Assembly: GCF_024623185.1 (NCBI RefSeq)
Contig: NZ_JANJZK010000013.1
Span: 1 to 64,000, forward strand
Source: Anaerofustis stercorihominis
GTDB taxonomy: Bacteria > Bacillota > Clostridia > Eubacteriales > Anaerofustaceae
Length of the DNA stretch: 64,000 bases
Direction of reading: 5' to 3'
Position 1 is the stretch's first letter. Each line of letters begins with the position of its first letter. Shown here piece after piece: positions 1-8,684 of this stretch. The notes beneath the pieces are model-generated. The model worked only from the letters and a program-made list of their open reading frames with translations. It was not told where the DNA came from and did no database searches. The translations under genes were made by a program, and so were the position numbers.

Positions 1-65
1 CAGAGATTTTTAGGATATATGAGAGCGTTTTAAGCCTTCACGGCGTATGAGTGAAAGATTTTTAT

Positions 66-171
66 CCAATATTTTTATCTTTGGAAAAATATTGGCGGGT
101 CGTAGGGCGGAGCCCTGCATTGAGTTTTAAGGGTTAATCCCTTGTAGGAATTGTAAGGCTCAGCCTTACAA
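66..171 (+). other. Cluster of four consecutive hairpins upstream of argJ
   Basis: Four dyads lie end to end in about 105 bases. 66-76 pairs with 85-95 (11 perfect bp, arm CCAATATTTTT). 102-108 pairs with 112-118 around AGGGC-gga-GCCCT. AAGGG at 129-133 pairs with CCCTT at 139-143. TTGTAAGGC at 151-159 pairs with 163-171 (9 perfect bp, 3-nt loop). None is followed by a clear T-run, so they do not look like simple terminators. They sit directly before the argJ ribosome binding site and would lie in its 5' leader or at the 3' end of an upstream transcript. Function unknown. Confidence 0.7.
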
Positions 172-191
172 ATAATAGTAAGGAGTAAAAA

Positions 192-1412
192 ATGAAAACA
201 GAAAAAGGATGCGTTGTTGCACCAAAAGGATTTTATGCTGCCGGCAAATCTACGGGACTTAAGAGAAAGAGAAAAGATATGTCTCTTATATATTCCGAGA
301 AACCATGTAATGTCGCGGCAGTATTTACTACCAATGAGGTAAAGGCTTCAAGCGTACTTCACAATATGGAATTATATAATAAAGGCAAAAAAGCCAGAGC
401 CATAATAATAAACAGTGGGAATGCAAATGCCTGCACGGGAGAAGAAGGACTTAACAATACATATAAAATGGCTGAAGAGACGGCAGCTTGTCTTGCTTTG
501 AAACCTGAAGACGTATATGTCAATTCTACGGGAGTCATCGGAGTTCAGCTTCCTATGGATACCATTATTATGGGGATAAGAGAAGTTTCTCTTGCTCTCG
601 ATGATGATATAGTTTCAGGGATAAACTGTGCGGAAGGTATCCTTACGACGGATACTTTTATAAAAGATAAGGCGGTTGAAATAATAATAGATGATAAGAA
701 AGTCAAAATAGGAGGCATTGCCAAGGGGTCGGGAATGATACATCCGAATATGGCGACTATGCTTTCCTTTATCACTACAGATGTAAACATAGACGACGCT
801 ACTTTTAAAGAACTTTTAAAAGAAATAGCCGACGATACATATAACATGATTTCCGTCGACGGAGATACTTCCACAAACGACAGCGTTATAGCCCTCGCAA
901 ACGGAATGGCGGGAAACGAACTTCTTACAAAAGAACATAAGGATTATAATGTGTTCAAAGACGCATTTACTTTTGTATGCAAACATCTTGCAACTCAAAT
1001 CGTAAAAGACGGAGAGGGTGCTACGAAGTTCATGGCTGTAAATGTATTAAATGCCGATACAAAAGAAAATGCTAAGAAGATAGCCAAGAGCATCATAGGT
1101 TCTTCCCTTGTTAAGACGGCGTTCTTCGGAGAAGACGCGAACTGGGGCAGAATACTTTGTGCCGCAGGATACTCGGGGGTAAAGTTCAATCCTAATATAG
1201 TAACTCTTTCCTTTAAAAGTGCAAAAGGGGAAATCGAACTTTATAAAGACGGGATAGCCCTTGATTTTGATGAAGAAAAAGCTCTTGAGATACTGCAGCA
1301 GGTTGAATTGGAAATAGATATAAACATGAATATGGGAAATGAAAAGGCAACTGCATGGGGCTGTGATTTAAGCTACGAATATGTAAAAATAAACGGAGAG
1401 TACAGAAGCTGA
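192..1412 (+). CDS. argJ: Bifunctional glutamate N-acetyltransferase / amino-acid acetyltransferase ArgJ
   Basis: ArgJ moves the acetyl group from N-acetylornithine to glutamate (and can use acetyl-CoA), running the cyclic arginine pathway in the cytosol. The 406-residue length is normal. The autocleavage motif KGSGMIHPNMATML lies at about 178-191; family knowledge puts the cut between Ala188 and the nucleophile Thr189, giving alpha and beta subunits. An oxyanion-type segment NSTGVIG is near 111. The ATG follows AAGGAG with good spacing. The stop overlaps the argB start (TGATG), so translation is probably coupled. No argC is seen in the short upstream stretch. Confidence 0.97.
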   Translation: MKTEKGCVVAPKGFYAAGKSTGLKRKRKDMSLIYSEKPCNVAAVFTTNEVKASSVLHNMELYNKGKKARAIIINSGNANACTGEEGLNNTYKMAEETAACLALKPEDVYVNSTGVIGVQLPMDTIIMGIREVSLALDDDIVSGINCAEGILTTDTFIKDKAVEIIIDDKKVKIGGIAKGSGMIHPNMATMLSFITTDVNIDDATFKELLKEIADDTYNMISVDGDTSTNDSVIALANGMAGNELLTKEHKDYNVFKDAFTFVCKHLATQIVKDGEGATKFMAVNVLNADTKENAKKIAKSIIGSSLVKTAFFGEDANWGRILCAAGYSGVKFNPNIVTLSFKSAKGEIELYKDGIALDFDEEKALEILQQVELEIDINMNMGNEKATAWGCDLSYEYVKINGEYRS

Positions 1413-2266
1413 TGGACGATAAATATATGGAAAAAGCCAATATTTTAATAGAAGCTCTTCCTTACATAAAAGAGTTTTACGGTGAGATAGTGGTAATCAA
1501 ATACGGCGGAGCGGCACTGGTAGATAAAGAAATGGAAGCCAGTGTGATAAATGATATCGCTCTTATGAAGCTTGTCGGTATAATGCCTGTGATAGTTCAC
1601 GGCGGCGGAAAAGATATAAATAAGATGTTAGATAGGGTCGGTAAAGAACATAAGTTTATAAACGGACTTAGGTATACCGACAATGAAACTATGGATATAG
1701 TACAGATGGTCCTTGCCGGAGGGGTAAATAAAGACTTGGTTTCCCTCTTTACAAATCAGGGAATGAATGCCATAGGTATTTCGGGACAGGACGGTCATAT
1801 ACTGGAAGTCGAAAAACATACTCCGGGAGGAGACGATATAGGATATGTAGGTAAGATAAAAAGCGTAAATCCTATGCTTATAGCAAAACTTATCGATGAT
1901 GATTTCATTCCTATCATAGCGCCTGTTGGTGTTGATGAGACGGGACACAGCTACAATATCAATGCGGATTTTGTTGCCTGTCATGTGGCGAGTGCACTGA
2001 GTGCAAAGAAACTACTGTTTATGTCGGATATAGAAGGAGTCCTCGATAAGGATAAAAAGCTTATCAGGCAGATAAATATAGGAGATGTACAAGGTCTTAT
2101 AGACGACGGCACGATAGACGGAGGAATGATACCGAAGATTAAGGGTGCCAAAGAAAGCGTTGAAAACGGCGTTGAAGGCGTACATATAATAGACGGAAGA
2201 GTCGAACATAGTTTATTAATAGAATTATTTACAAACTATGGGATAGGAACGATGATCAAGGAGTAA
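1412..2266 (+). CDS. argB: Acetylglutamate kinase ArgB
   Basis: ArgB phosphorylates N-acetylglutamate with ATP, the second step of the acetylated arginine pathway. Amino-acid-kinase landmarks are present: Lys30 in IKYGGAA, the glycine loop HGGGKDIN at 63-70, the substrate segment YNINADF at 181-187 and GGMIPK at 237-242. About 22 extra residues precede the catalytic lysine compared with the short E. coli enzyme; in this family such an N-terminal helix goes with arginine-inhibited hexamers, so feedback inhibition is inferred. The start overlaps the argJ stop and argD begins 4 nt after its stop. Confidence 0.97.
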   Translation: MDDKYMEKANILIEALPYIKEFYGEIVVIKYGGAALVDKEMEASVINDIALMKLVGIMPVIVHGGGKDINKMLDRVGKEHKFINGLRYTDNETMDIVQMVLAGGVNKDLVSLFTNQGMNAIGISGQDGHILEVEKHTPGGDDIGYVGKIKSVNPMLIAKLIDDDFIPIIAPVGVDETGHSYNINADFVACHVASALSAKKLLFMSDIEGVLDKDKKLIRQINIGDVQGLIDDGTIDGGMIPKIKGAKESVENGVEGVHIIDGRVEHSLLIELFTNYGIGTMIKE

Positions 2267-2269
2267 GAA

Positions 2270-3451
2270 ATGGAAGATATAATTAAGACCGGAAATGAAG
2301 TTTTAATGAATACATATGGAAGGATCCCTGTAGTCTTCGACAGAGGAGAAGGGGTTTATCTATATGACGATAAAGGAAATAAGTATCTTGATTTTGTAGC
2401 GGGCATAGCGGTAAATGCTCTCGGATATAACGATGAAGGGCTTAATAATGCTTTGAATGAGCAGATGAAGAAATTCTACCATGTTTCAAACCTTTATTAT
2501 ACAAAGCCGAACGTAGAAGCTGCAAAACTTTTAGTGGATAACAGCAAGCTGGACAGAGTATTTTTCTGTAACTCGGGAGCTGAGGCTACCGAAGCTGCTT
2601 TAAAGTTATCAAGACTTTACGCTTATAAATTCAAGAATAAAGAAACCAAAATAATAGCAATGAAAAATTCTTTTCACGGCAGGACTTTCGGTTCCATAAC
2701 CGCAACGGGACAGCTTAAGTATCAAAAGGGGCTCGGACCTATTTTGCCCGATGTCACTCATGTTGATTTTATGGACTTTGAAGCCCTTGAAAAGGAAGCG
2801 AGAAGCGGTGCCTGCGGTATAATCCTTGAACCGGTTCAGGGTGAAGGGGGCATAAGACCCGCAACGAAAGAGTTTTTACAAAAGGTAAGAAACTTATGTG
2901 ATGAGCTGGATATACTTCTTATCTTTGACGAAGTCCAGTGCGGTATCGGAAGGAGCGGATATTTATTTGCTTATGAATATTTTGACGTCGTTCCCGATGT
3001 CGTGGCAATGGCTAAAGGTCTCGGGGGAGGTTTTCCTATAGGTGCGATTTTAGTAAGCGAAGATAAGGCGAAAGGGTTTGAGCCGGGAAATCACGCTTCT
3101 ACCTTCGGAGGGAATGCGCTTGCTTCTACCGCAAGCAAATATGTTATAAACAAAATCTTAAACGAAGGTATCCTTGATAATGTAAAAGAACAAGGTAAAT
3201 ATTTGAAATCAAAGCTTGAGGGTCTAAAAGAAAAATATCCTTTCATATCAGATGTAAGGGGAGTAGGTCTTATGCTTGGTATGGAACTTGATTTCTCTGT
3301 TTCGGATATTATAAATAAAGCTCTTGAAAAAGGACTTCTGCTGCTTAATTCCGGAACGAACATAATAAGGTTTGTACCGCCTCTTATTATTTCCAAAGAG
3401 GACATTGATAAATGCATTGAAATACTTGACAGTATCTTGAGTGAAGTATAA
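2270..3451 (+). CDS. argD: Acetylornithine aminotransferase ArgD
   Basis: A class-III PLP aminotransferase that converts N-acetylglutamate semialdehyde and glutamate to N-acetylornithine. Visible landmarks are NSGAEATEAA (101-110), the SFHGRTFGS segment (134-142), EPVQGEGG (187-194), DEVQCGIGRSG (220-230) and the PLP lysine Lys249 in MAKGLGGGFP. The length of 393 is usual. It is third in argJBD, and the ATG follows AAGGAGTAAG. The family sometimes also acts as succinyldiaminopimelate aminotransferase; the operon favours arginine. Confidence 0.95.
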   Translation: MEDIIKTGNEVLMNTYGRIPVVFDRGEGVYLYDDKGNKYLDFVAGIAVNALGYNDEGLNNALNEQMKKFYHVSNLYYTKPNVEAAKLLVDNSKLDRVFFCNSGAEATEAALKLSRLYAYKFKNKETKIIAMKNSFHGRTFGSITATGQLKYQKGLGPILPDVTHVDFMDFEALEKEARSGACGIILEPVQGEGGIRPATKEFLQKVRNLCDELDILLIFDEVQCGIGRSGYLFAYEYFDVVPDVVAMAKGLGGGFPIGAILVSEDKAKGFEPGNHASTFGGNALASTASKYVINKILNEGILDNVKEQGKYLKSKLEGLKEKYPFISDVRGVGLMLGMELDFSVSDIINKALEKGLLLLNSGTNIIRFVPPLIISKEDIDKCIEILDSILSEV

Positions 3452-3581
3452 ATATTGATTTAAAAGTAAACTTTAATATAAAATATTTAAAGTAAATTTG
3501 ATAAAAATATTACACTAATAAACGTAATAGTATATATAATACGTAATAAATATTATTTAATGTTATATATACGATTAAAAG

Positions 3582-3620
3582 AGAAAAAATTATGCAATTT
3601 TCTAATTTTTTCTTTTTTTT
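3582..3620 (+). terminator. A/T-rich hairpin with T-tract after argD
   Basis: Arms AGAAAAAATTA (3582-3592) and TAATTTTTTCT (3603-3613) are perfect complements of 11 bp and are followed by eight T. The stem has few G/C pairs, so efficiency is uncertain. It is the only terminator-like structure between argD and the next gene. The rest of 3452-3700 is A/T-rich with no other feature that I can support. Confidence 0.5.
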
Positions 3621-3703
3621 ATAGTAAACTTTGTGGTATTATATATTTATATATTGTATTTTGATAAATTTATATATTTTTGTAAAGTGAATGGGTGATA
3701 GAG

Positions 3704-4240
3704 ATGGAAGAAAAAAACACACCAAAGAATAGAGTCGTTGTTAATATTCTAGGTACTAATTACACTATAATAACAGATAATGATGAAGACAGCTTAAAGA
3801 AAGTTGCAGGCTTTGTAGATGAACTCATCAAGGAAGTAAAGAAAAACAATCCTTATATGAATCCTTATACGGCTGCAGTGTTATCTTCACTTAACTTATG
3901 CGAAGAATTATTCTCCTTAAAGGATGAGGTGGAAGACCTCAGAAAAGACAAGGAAGAATATGAAATACTTACCGATTACAAGGAAAAATTGATGTCAGCT
4001 TTGGAAGAAGCCGAAGCAAACGAAGCAAAAAGACTTTCCATGCAGTATAAGTATGAAAAACTTGAAATCGAGAATGAAGAATTGAAAGATTTACTTGAAG
4101 AGTATAAGGAAAAGTTCACATCTATGAGAAGTGAAATAGAACTCAACAGAAGGTCTATAAGCGAACTTCAAAATAAACTTCTTGAAAATCAAATTGAACT
4201 TGTAAAAGCAAGAAAGAATATACTCGATTATTCAAGCTAG
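3704..4240 (+). CDS. zapA: Cell division protein ZapA, long coiled-coil form
   Basis: ZapA-type proteins bind FtsZ and bundle its filaments at the division ring. The N-terminal ~95 residues carry the ZapA fold (VVVNILGTNYTI, then an acidic turn and the helix containing YTAAVLSSLNLCEELF). Residues ~75-170 form an unusually long charged coiled coil, so the protein is 178 aa where the family is usually about 90-130. I prefer ATG 3704, because the GGGTGAT just upstream is well placed; a GTG at 3695 in the same frame is possible. It is monocistronic, with a strong terminator behind it. Confidence 0.85.
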   Translation: MEEKNTPKNRVVVNILGTNYTIITDNDEDSLKKVAGFVDELIKEVKKNNPYMNPYTAAVLSSLNLCEELFSLKDEVEDLRKDKEEYEILTDYKEKLMSALEEAEANEAKRLSMQYKYEKLEIENEELKDLLEEYKEKFTSMRSEIELNRRSISELQNKLLENQIELVKARKNILDYSS

Positions 4241-4253
4241 GTATAAAAAATAA

Positions 4254-4283
4254 AAAGCTTTCCAATTTTGAAAGCTTTTTTTT
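4254..4283 (+). terminator. Terminator shared by zapA and pflA (convergent)
   Basis: AAAGCTTTC (4254-4262), 7-nt loop, GAAAGCTTT (4270-4278), then a T-run. A-runs on the left make it usable from the minus strand as well, and pflA ends just beyond it. Confidence 0.85.
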
Positions 4284-4285
4284 AT

Positions 4286-4993
4286 TTAATATTTTACCAT
4301 GCTATTTAATCTATCCAGTTTAGCTTTATCCATAGGTTTTACGTCTTTTAATTTATAGTCCATTCCCAGTTTTTCGTATTTGTTTATTGCCATGTTATGA
4401 TATCCCAAAAGTTCCACTTTTTCTACATTTTTTATTTGTTTTATAAATTCATTCAAACTCTCAATGTATTCTTCGTTATCATTTATACCCGGGATTATTA
4501 CTTGTCTTATCCAAACTTTTTTACCAAGTTCATTTATATCTTCGATGATTTTAAACAGTGTTTCCTGACTTCTGCTGGTTATTTTAGTAAACTGCTTGGG
4601 ATTTGTGTGTTTTATATCCAAAAGTATCAAGTCCGCTTGGTTTATTGCCTCATGTGAGAATTCATCGTAATACGTCCCGCTTATATCTATGGCACAGTTT
4701 ATGTTTTCCTTTTTAAGTGCTTTTATTGCTTCGATAAGGAATTCGCCTTGAAGTAAAGGTTCTCCTCCCGAGAATGTCACTCCGCCGTCGTCACCGTAGT
4801 AGGGGATGCCTCTTTTAGCTCTTTTAACTAAAGTTTCTGCATCTACTTCACTTCCGGCTCCTATTTTCCAGCTGTCGGGATTGTGACAGTAAAGACATCT
4901 CGCCGGACACCCCTGCAGAAAAAAAACCGTCCTTATTCCCGGACCGTCTACGGCTCCGAATGTTTCTATGGAATGTAATCTGCCTTTAACCAT
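4286..4993 (-). CDS. pflA: Pyruvate formate-lyase activating enzyme
   Basis: A radical-SAM enzyme that abstracts the Gly hydrogen of PflB to install its glycyl radical, in the cytosol under anaerobic conditions. The cluster motif CPARCLYC places Cys29, Cys33 and Cys36 (CxxxCxxC). It is followed by HNPDSW and by GGVTFSGGEPLLQ, the SAM-binding GGE. The 235-residue length fits the short PFL activases without an added ferredoxin domain. The start is preceded by AGAGGA. It lies 73 nt downstream of pflB in the same direction, separated by a strong hairpin. Confidence 0.96.
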   Translation of the reverse strand: MVKGRLHSIETFGAVDGPGIRTVFFLQGCPARCLYCHNPDSWKIGAGSEVDAETLVKRAKRGIPYYGDDGGVTFSGGEPLLQGEFLIEAIKALKKENINCAIDISGTYYDEFSHEAINQADLILLDIKHTNPKQFTKITSRSQETLFKIIEDINELGKKVWIRQVIIPGINDNEEYIESLNEFIKQIKNVEKVELLGYHNMAINKYEKLGMDYKLKDVKPMDKAKLDRLNSMVKY

Positions 4994-5026
4994 TTTTCTA
5001 TCCTCTTATAATAATTCTTAATTAAG

Positions 5027-5058
5027 AAATGATACCGGACATAAGACCGGTATCATTT
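5027..5058 (-). terminator. Perfect 12-bp stem in the pflB-pflA spacer
   Basis: Arms AAATGATACCGG (5027-5038) and its exact complement (5047-5058) enclose an 8-nt loop. On the pfl transcript the stem is not followed by a T-run, so it is more likely an RNA-processing or stabilising hairpin, or a partial attenuator, than a strong terminator. It would help keep PflB far above PflA. Confidence 0.6.
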
Positions 5059-5066
5059 AATTCAGA

Positions 5067-7298
5067 TTATAAACTTTCGTGGAAAGTTCTTTCTATAACT
5101 TCTTTTTGGTGAGCTTTTGACAGTGCGTTAAATCTTACCGCATAACCGGAAACTCTGACCGTTAAGCTTGGATATTTATCAGGGTTTTCATAAGCGTCCA
5201 TCAATAATTCTTTATTTAGAACATTTACGTTTAAGTGATGAGCACCTTGATTGAAATATCCGCTTAGTAATTTAACCAATGTTTCATTTCTTGACTTTTT
5301 ATCCTTGCCCAGTGAATCGGGAGTGATGCTGAATGTATTTGAAATACCGTCCTGACATGTATCCCATTTGATTTTTGATACCGAGTTAAGTGAAGCTATC
5401 GCTCCTGTGTTATCTCTGCAGTGCATAGGATTGGCTCCCGGTGCGAAAGGTGTTCCCGCTCTTCTTCCGTCAGGAGTGTTACCAGTCTTCTTGCCATACA
5501 TTACGTTTGAAGTGATTGTTAAGATAGATAGAGTATGAACCGCATTTCTGTATGAAGGATGTTTTCTAAGCTCTTCGATAACTTTTTCTGTTATTTTAAC
5601 TGCTATTTCATCTACTCTGTCATCGTCATTCCCGTATTTAGGGAAGTCGCCTTCTGTTTTGTAATCTACGATAAGTCCGTTTTCGTCTCTGATTGGAGTT
5701 ACTTTCGCATATTTGATTGCTGATAATGAATCTGTTGCAACGGATAATCCCGCAACACCGAAAGCAATAAGTCTTTTTACTTCGGAGTCGAGGAATGCCA
5801 TTTGGCTCTTTTCAAAGTCGTATTTATCATGCATGTAGTGGATTATATTCATTGTATTTACATATAGTCCCATGAAGAATTCTATGTATTCCATATATCT
5901 CTTCCATGCATCGTCAAAGTCTATAGGACCGTCTCCCACAGGTTCCATTTGAGGTCCCATGCTGTCTCCTGTCTTTTCTTCTTTACCTCCGTTTAGAGAA
6001 AGTAAAAGTATCTTTGCAAGGTTACATCTTGCTCCGAAGAACTGTATCTGCTGTCCCATTTGAATAGCGGATACACAGCATGCGATAGAGTAGTCGTCAC
6101 CGCAGTGAGGTCTCATTACATCGTCATTTTCATATTGTATTGAGTCTGTATCTATTGAAACCTGTGCACAGAATTTCTTGAACGGTTCAGGAAGTTTTTC
6201 AGACCATAATACAGTCAAGTTAGGTTCAGGTGCGGCTCCGAGGTTATATAGAGTATTTAATATCCTGTAAGAGTTTTTCGTTACTCTGTGTCTTCCGTCT
6301 TCGCCGACCCCTGCGATACCTTCCGTTATCCACATTGGGTCTCCTCCGAAGAGTTCATTATATTCATTCGTTCTAAGGTGTCTTGCAACTCTTAGTTTTA
6401 AAATGAAGTCATCCATGATTTCCTGAATCTGTTCTTCATTGTAGTTTCCTTCGGCCAAATCTCTTTCAGCGTAGATATCAAGGAAAGTAGAAATCCTTCC
6501 TATTGACATAGCTGCTCCGTTTTCTTCTTTGATACCCGCAAGGTAAGCAAAGTATGTCCACTGAACCGCTTCCTTGAAATCTTTGGCAGGTTTTGAAATA
6601 TCATAACCGTATTTTTCTGCCATTTTTTTGATTTCTTTCAATGCGTCTATTTCGTGTGAAATCTCTTCCGCAACTCTTATATTTTCTTCAAGCATTACCG
6701 GTCTTGAAGAAACTTCGTCGTGGTCTTTTTTCTTTTCTTCGATAAGTCTGTCTATACCATATAAGGCACATCTTCTGTAGTCTCCGATTATCCTTCCTCT
6801 TCCGTAAGCGTCGGGAAGACCTGTCAAATAGCCCAAGTGACGAGCTTTTTTGATATCCGGAGAGTAAGCCTTGAATACGCCGTCATTATGTGTAGTGATA
6901 TAATTAAACATATCATCTATTTCTTTTGGAAGCTCTGCGCCGTATTCTTTAAGCTCGGATTTTACCATTCTTATCCCTCCGAACGGACAAATACCTCTCT
7001 TTAAAGGTTCATCTGTTTGAAGTCCTACTATTATATCTTTTCCTTCTATTATATATCCCGGATCAAAAGCATTTACTCTCATGATCTTAGATGCATCAAC
7101 TTTTAAAGTACCGCCATTTTTTCTTTCTTCGACTAAAAGTTCTTTAACTCTTTCGTTACATTCCGTGGTCCTTTTTGTAGGTCCTTTAAGAAAACTTTCG
7201 TCTCCGTCATATGGGGTATAGTTTATCTTAATAAAATCATCAACGTTGATATTATCATTCCATAAACCTTCTTTAAATCCATCCCATTGTTTAAACAT
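5067..7298 (-). CDS. pflB: Formate C-acetyltransferase (pyruvate formate-lyase) PflB
   Basis: This glycyl-radical enzyme splits pyruvate plus CoA into acetyl-CoA and formate. The catalytic cysteine pair is Cys407-Cys408 in [12 protein letters not shown]. The radical glycine is Gly718 in [10 protein letters not shown] close to the C-terminus. The length of 743 matches the family. I place the start at 7298, because GGAGGAAATATA directly precedes that ATG; an in-frame start 28 codons upstream would add a hydrophobic stretch not normal for PFL. Its activase gene follows on the same strand. Confidence 0.97.
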   Translation of the reverse strand: MFKQWDGFKEGLWNDNINVDDFIKINYTPYDGDESFLKGPTKRTTECNERVKELLVEERKNGGTLKVDASKIMRVNAFDPGYIIEGKDIIVGLQTDEPLKRGICPFGGIRMVKSELKEYGAELPKEIDDMFNYITTHNDGVFKAYSPDIKKARHLGYLTGLPDAYGRGRIIGDYRRCALYGIDRLIEEKKKDHDEVSSRPVMLEENIRVAEEISHEIDALKEIKKMAEKYGYDISKPAKDFKEAVQWTYFAYLAGIKEENGAAMSIGRISTFLDIYAERDLAEGNYNEEQIQEIMDDFILKLRVARHLRTNEYNELFGGDPMWITEGIAGVGEDGRHRVTKNSYRILNTLYNLGAAPEPNLTVLWSEKLPEPFKKFCAQVSIDTDSIQYENDDVMRPHCGDDYSIACCVSAIQMGQQIQFFGARCNLAKILLLSLNGGKEEKTGDSMGPQMEPVGDGPIDFDDAWKRYMEYIEFFMGLYVNTMNIIHYMHDKYDFEKSQMAFLDSEVKRLIAFGVAGLSVATDSLSAIKYAKVTPIRDENGLIVDYKTEGDFPKYGNDDDRVDEIAVKITEKVIEELRKHPSYRNAVHTLSILTITSNVMYGKKTGNTPDGRRAGTPFAPGANPMHCRDNTGAIASLNSVSKIKWDTCQDGISNTFSITPDSLGKDKKSRNETLVKLLSGYFNQGAHHLNVNVLNKELLMDAYENPDKYPSLTVRVSGYAVRFNALSKAHQKEVIERTFHESL

Positions 7299-7406
7299 TA
7301 TATTTCCTCCATATAAATATTTTATATCTATTTTATTTAATAATAAAATAAAACCGAAAATATTTTCAAAAAAATTTAGCATTTTTCTTATTCTATCTTC
7401 GGTCTA

Positions 7407-7436
7407 ATAATACTCTATTTTAGCATATATAGTCAA
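7407..7436 (-). promoter_or_regulatory. Likely pfl promoter
   Basis: On the minus strand TTGACT (7436-7431) and TATTAT (7412-7407) are 18 nt apart, about 110 nt before the pflB start. Confidence 0.5.
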
Positions 7437-7470
7437 ATCTTTTTTATATTTTTCTACATATTGGTATAAA

Positions 7471-7647
7471 TTATTTACTCATGATAACGGTAACTTTGCT
7501 TGCACGTTGATATTTGTTCTCTTTACCGTCTTTTATATCCTGCTCTGATACAAAAACATCCACCAGATCATATCCTTTTTCGTCCATCTCATTAAGGTAA
7601 TTTTGCAGTTTGCTCATAAATAAATCTCTTTCAACGATATATTTCAT
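7471..7647 (-). CDS. Small hypothetical protein, DUF4177-like
   Basis: A 58-residue soluble protein beginning MKYIVERDLFMSKLQNYLN. The pattern (MKY start, LNEMDEKGYDLVDV turn, short final strand VTVIMSK) resembles DUF4177-type proteins, which have no known function; this is a resemblance only. GGGGG and TGAGG upstream point to ATG 7647, while a GTG two codons earlier is also possible. It lies upstream of and parallel to pflB, separated from it by the pfl promoter. Confidence 0.6.
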   Translation of the reverse strand: MKYIVERDLFMSKLQNYLNEMDEKGYDLVDVFVSEQDIKDGKENKYQRASKVTVIMSK

Positions 7648-7733
7648 CCTCACTATCCCCCTAAAAATTTAAATTTATTATATATCCCACATACACAATT
7701 TAATATAAATATATCACAATAATAAATCCGTGT

Positions 7734-7754
7734 AAACTTGTAAAATACAAGTTT
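7734..7754. promoter_or_regulatory. Inverted repeat upstream of the scaffold-capsid pair
   Basis: AAACTTGTA (7734-7742), aaa, TACAAGTTT (7746-7754): 9 perfect bp. It lies between two divergent units and could be an operator or a weak terminator. An 11-bp palindrome, ATTGTAACAAT, follows about 40 nt later. Confidence 0.4.
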
Positions 7755-7874
7755 AATTCATTTTTAATCAATTTTTTATCACTTATTCACAATTGTAACA
7801 ATTTAATACTGATTTAATTCATTTATTTTTGATTATATTTAGATAGAAGTATTTAACTGAGAGGAGGTGGAGAA

Positions 7875-8663
7875 ATGATTGATTATAATATTTCAAATAT
7901 GCAGCTGTTTGCAGATGATAAGAAAAAAATCAAAAATCCCATAAATCAAAAAAACAGTAAGGATTTTCAGGGTGAAACCGATAACAAAGAAAATGATAAA
8001 AAGAAAGAGGATGTCAAACCTACAAAAGAAAATACCAAAGACGAAAATATAAAGAATAATGAAAAAAATATAGACAGTACAAAAGTTAAAAAGTCTTTGG
8101 AAGAAAATGTTGAACAAGAGAAAGACATCGATGAAGAGAGTGAGTATTCATCTAAGGAAAATCTCGAAGTAGTGAGCTTGAAATTTAGGATAAGAGAGCT
8201 TGAAGAAGAAAATAACAAGTTAAGTAAAGAAAAATCCGAAATTGAAAAAGGTTATATATTTAAAGAAAATATAGCGAAGTTAAGAGAAAAATATGAGGAT
8301 TTTAAGAGTCTGGAAAGCAGCATTTTAAAGAAAATCGATACCGAAGTCATAAATATTGACGGCGAAAAGGTTAAGTACTTATATGAAAGCGGATATGACG
8401 GTTTGATTGCGGCGTATAACATGTGCAAGTATTCAGTGGAAGAACTTCCGGATATAGAAGATTATATCGAAAAGAATATAGATAAGATAGCACAAAATGA
8501 AATGGTAAAGAATGTGGTAATAGAAAACTATCTTAAAGATTTGGATGAAATGAAAATGCCTCTGGTCTTTAAAGATGAAGACGGTTATACATCTTATACC
8601 AAAAAGGAAGAACCAAAAAACTTTGCAGACGCAGCAAAATTATTTTTAAAATCCCTTGAATAA
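7875..8663 (+). CDS. Phage-type capsid scaffolding protein (predicted)
   Basis: The 262-residue acidic, Lys/Asn-rich protein has the layout of tailed-phage scaffolds. It starts with a short tag containing MQLFADD, like the LQLFA tags common on such proteins. A disordered charged stretch follows (~12-90), then a coiled coil (~95-170), a mixed helical part, and a C-terminal helix with NFADAAKLFLKSLE. Its position right before a capsid gene is the strongest argument, since scaffold and capsid are adjacent in phage head operons. A very strong site, GAGGAGGTGG, precedes ATG 7875. No portal, terminase or protease is nearby. The identification rests on layout and context, not on a recognised domain. 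Confidence 0.65.
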   Translation: MIDYNISNMQLFADDKKKIKNPINQKNSKDFQGETDNKENDKKKEDVKPTKENTKDENIKNNEKNIDSTKVKKSLEENVEQEKDIDEESEYSSKENLEVVSLKFRIRELEEENNKLSKEKSEIEKGYIFKENIAKLREKYEDFKSLESSILKKIDTEVINIDGEKVKYLYESGYDGLIAAYNMCKYSVEELPDIEDYIEKNIDKIAQNEMVKNVVIENYLKDLDEMKMPLVFKDEDGYTSYTKKEEPKNFADAAKLFLKSLE

Positions 8664-8684
8664 ATATAAAAGGAGTGTGATTAT

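Noticed and set aside
1-50. Possible 3' end of an upstream gene (frames ending at 33 or 50)
   Set aside because: Only 10-15 codons are visible, two frames are open, and neither end is recognisable, so no gene can be named.
5067-7382. Longer PflB starting at 7382
   Set aside because: The extra 28 residues are hydrophobic and unlike PFL, while a strong ribosome binding site precedes the ATG at 7298.
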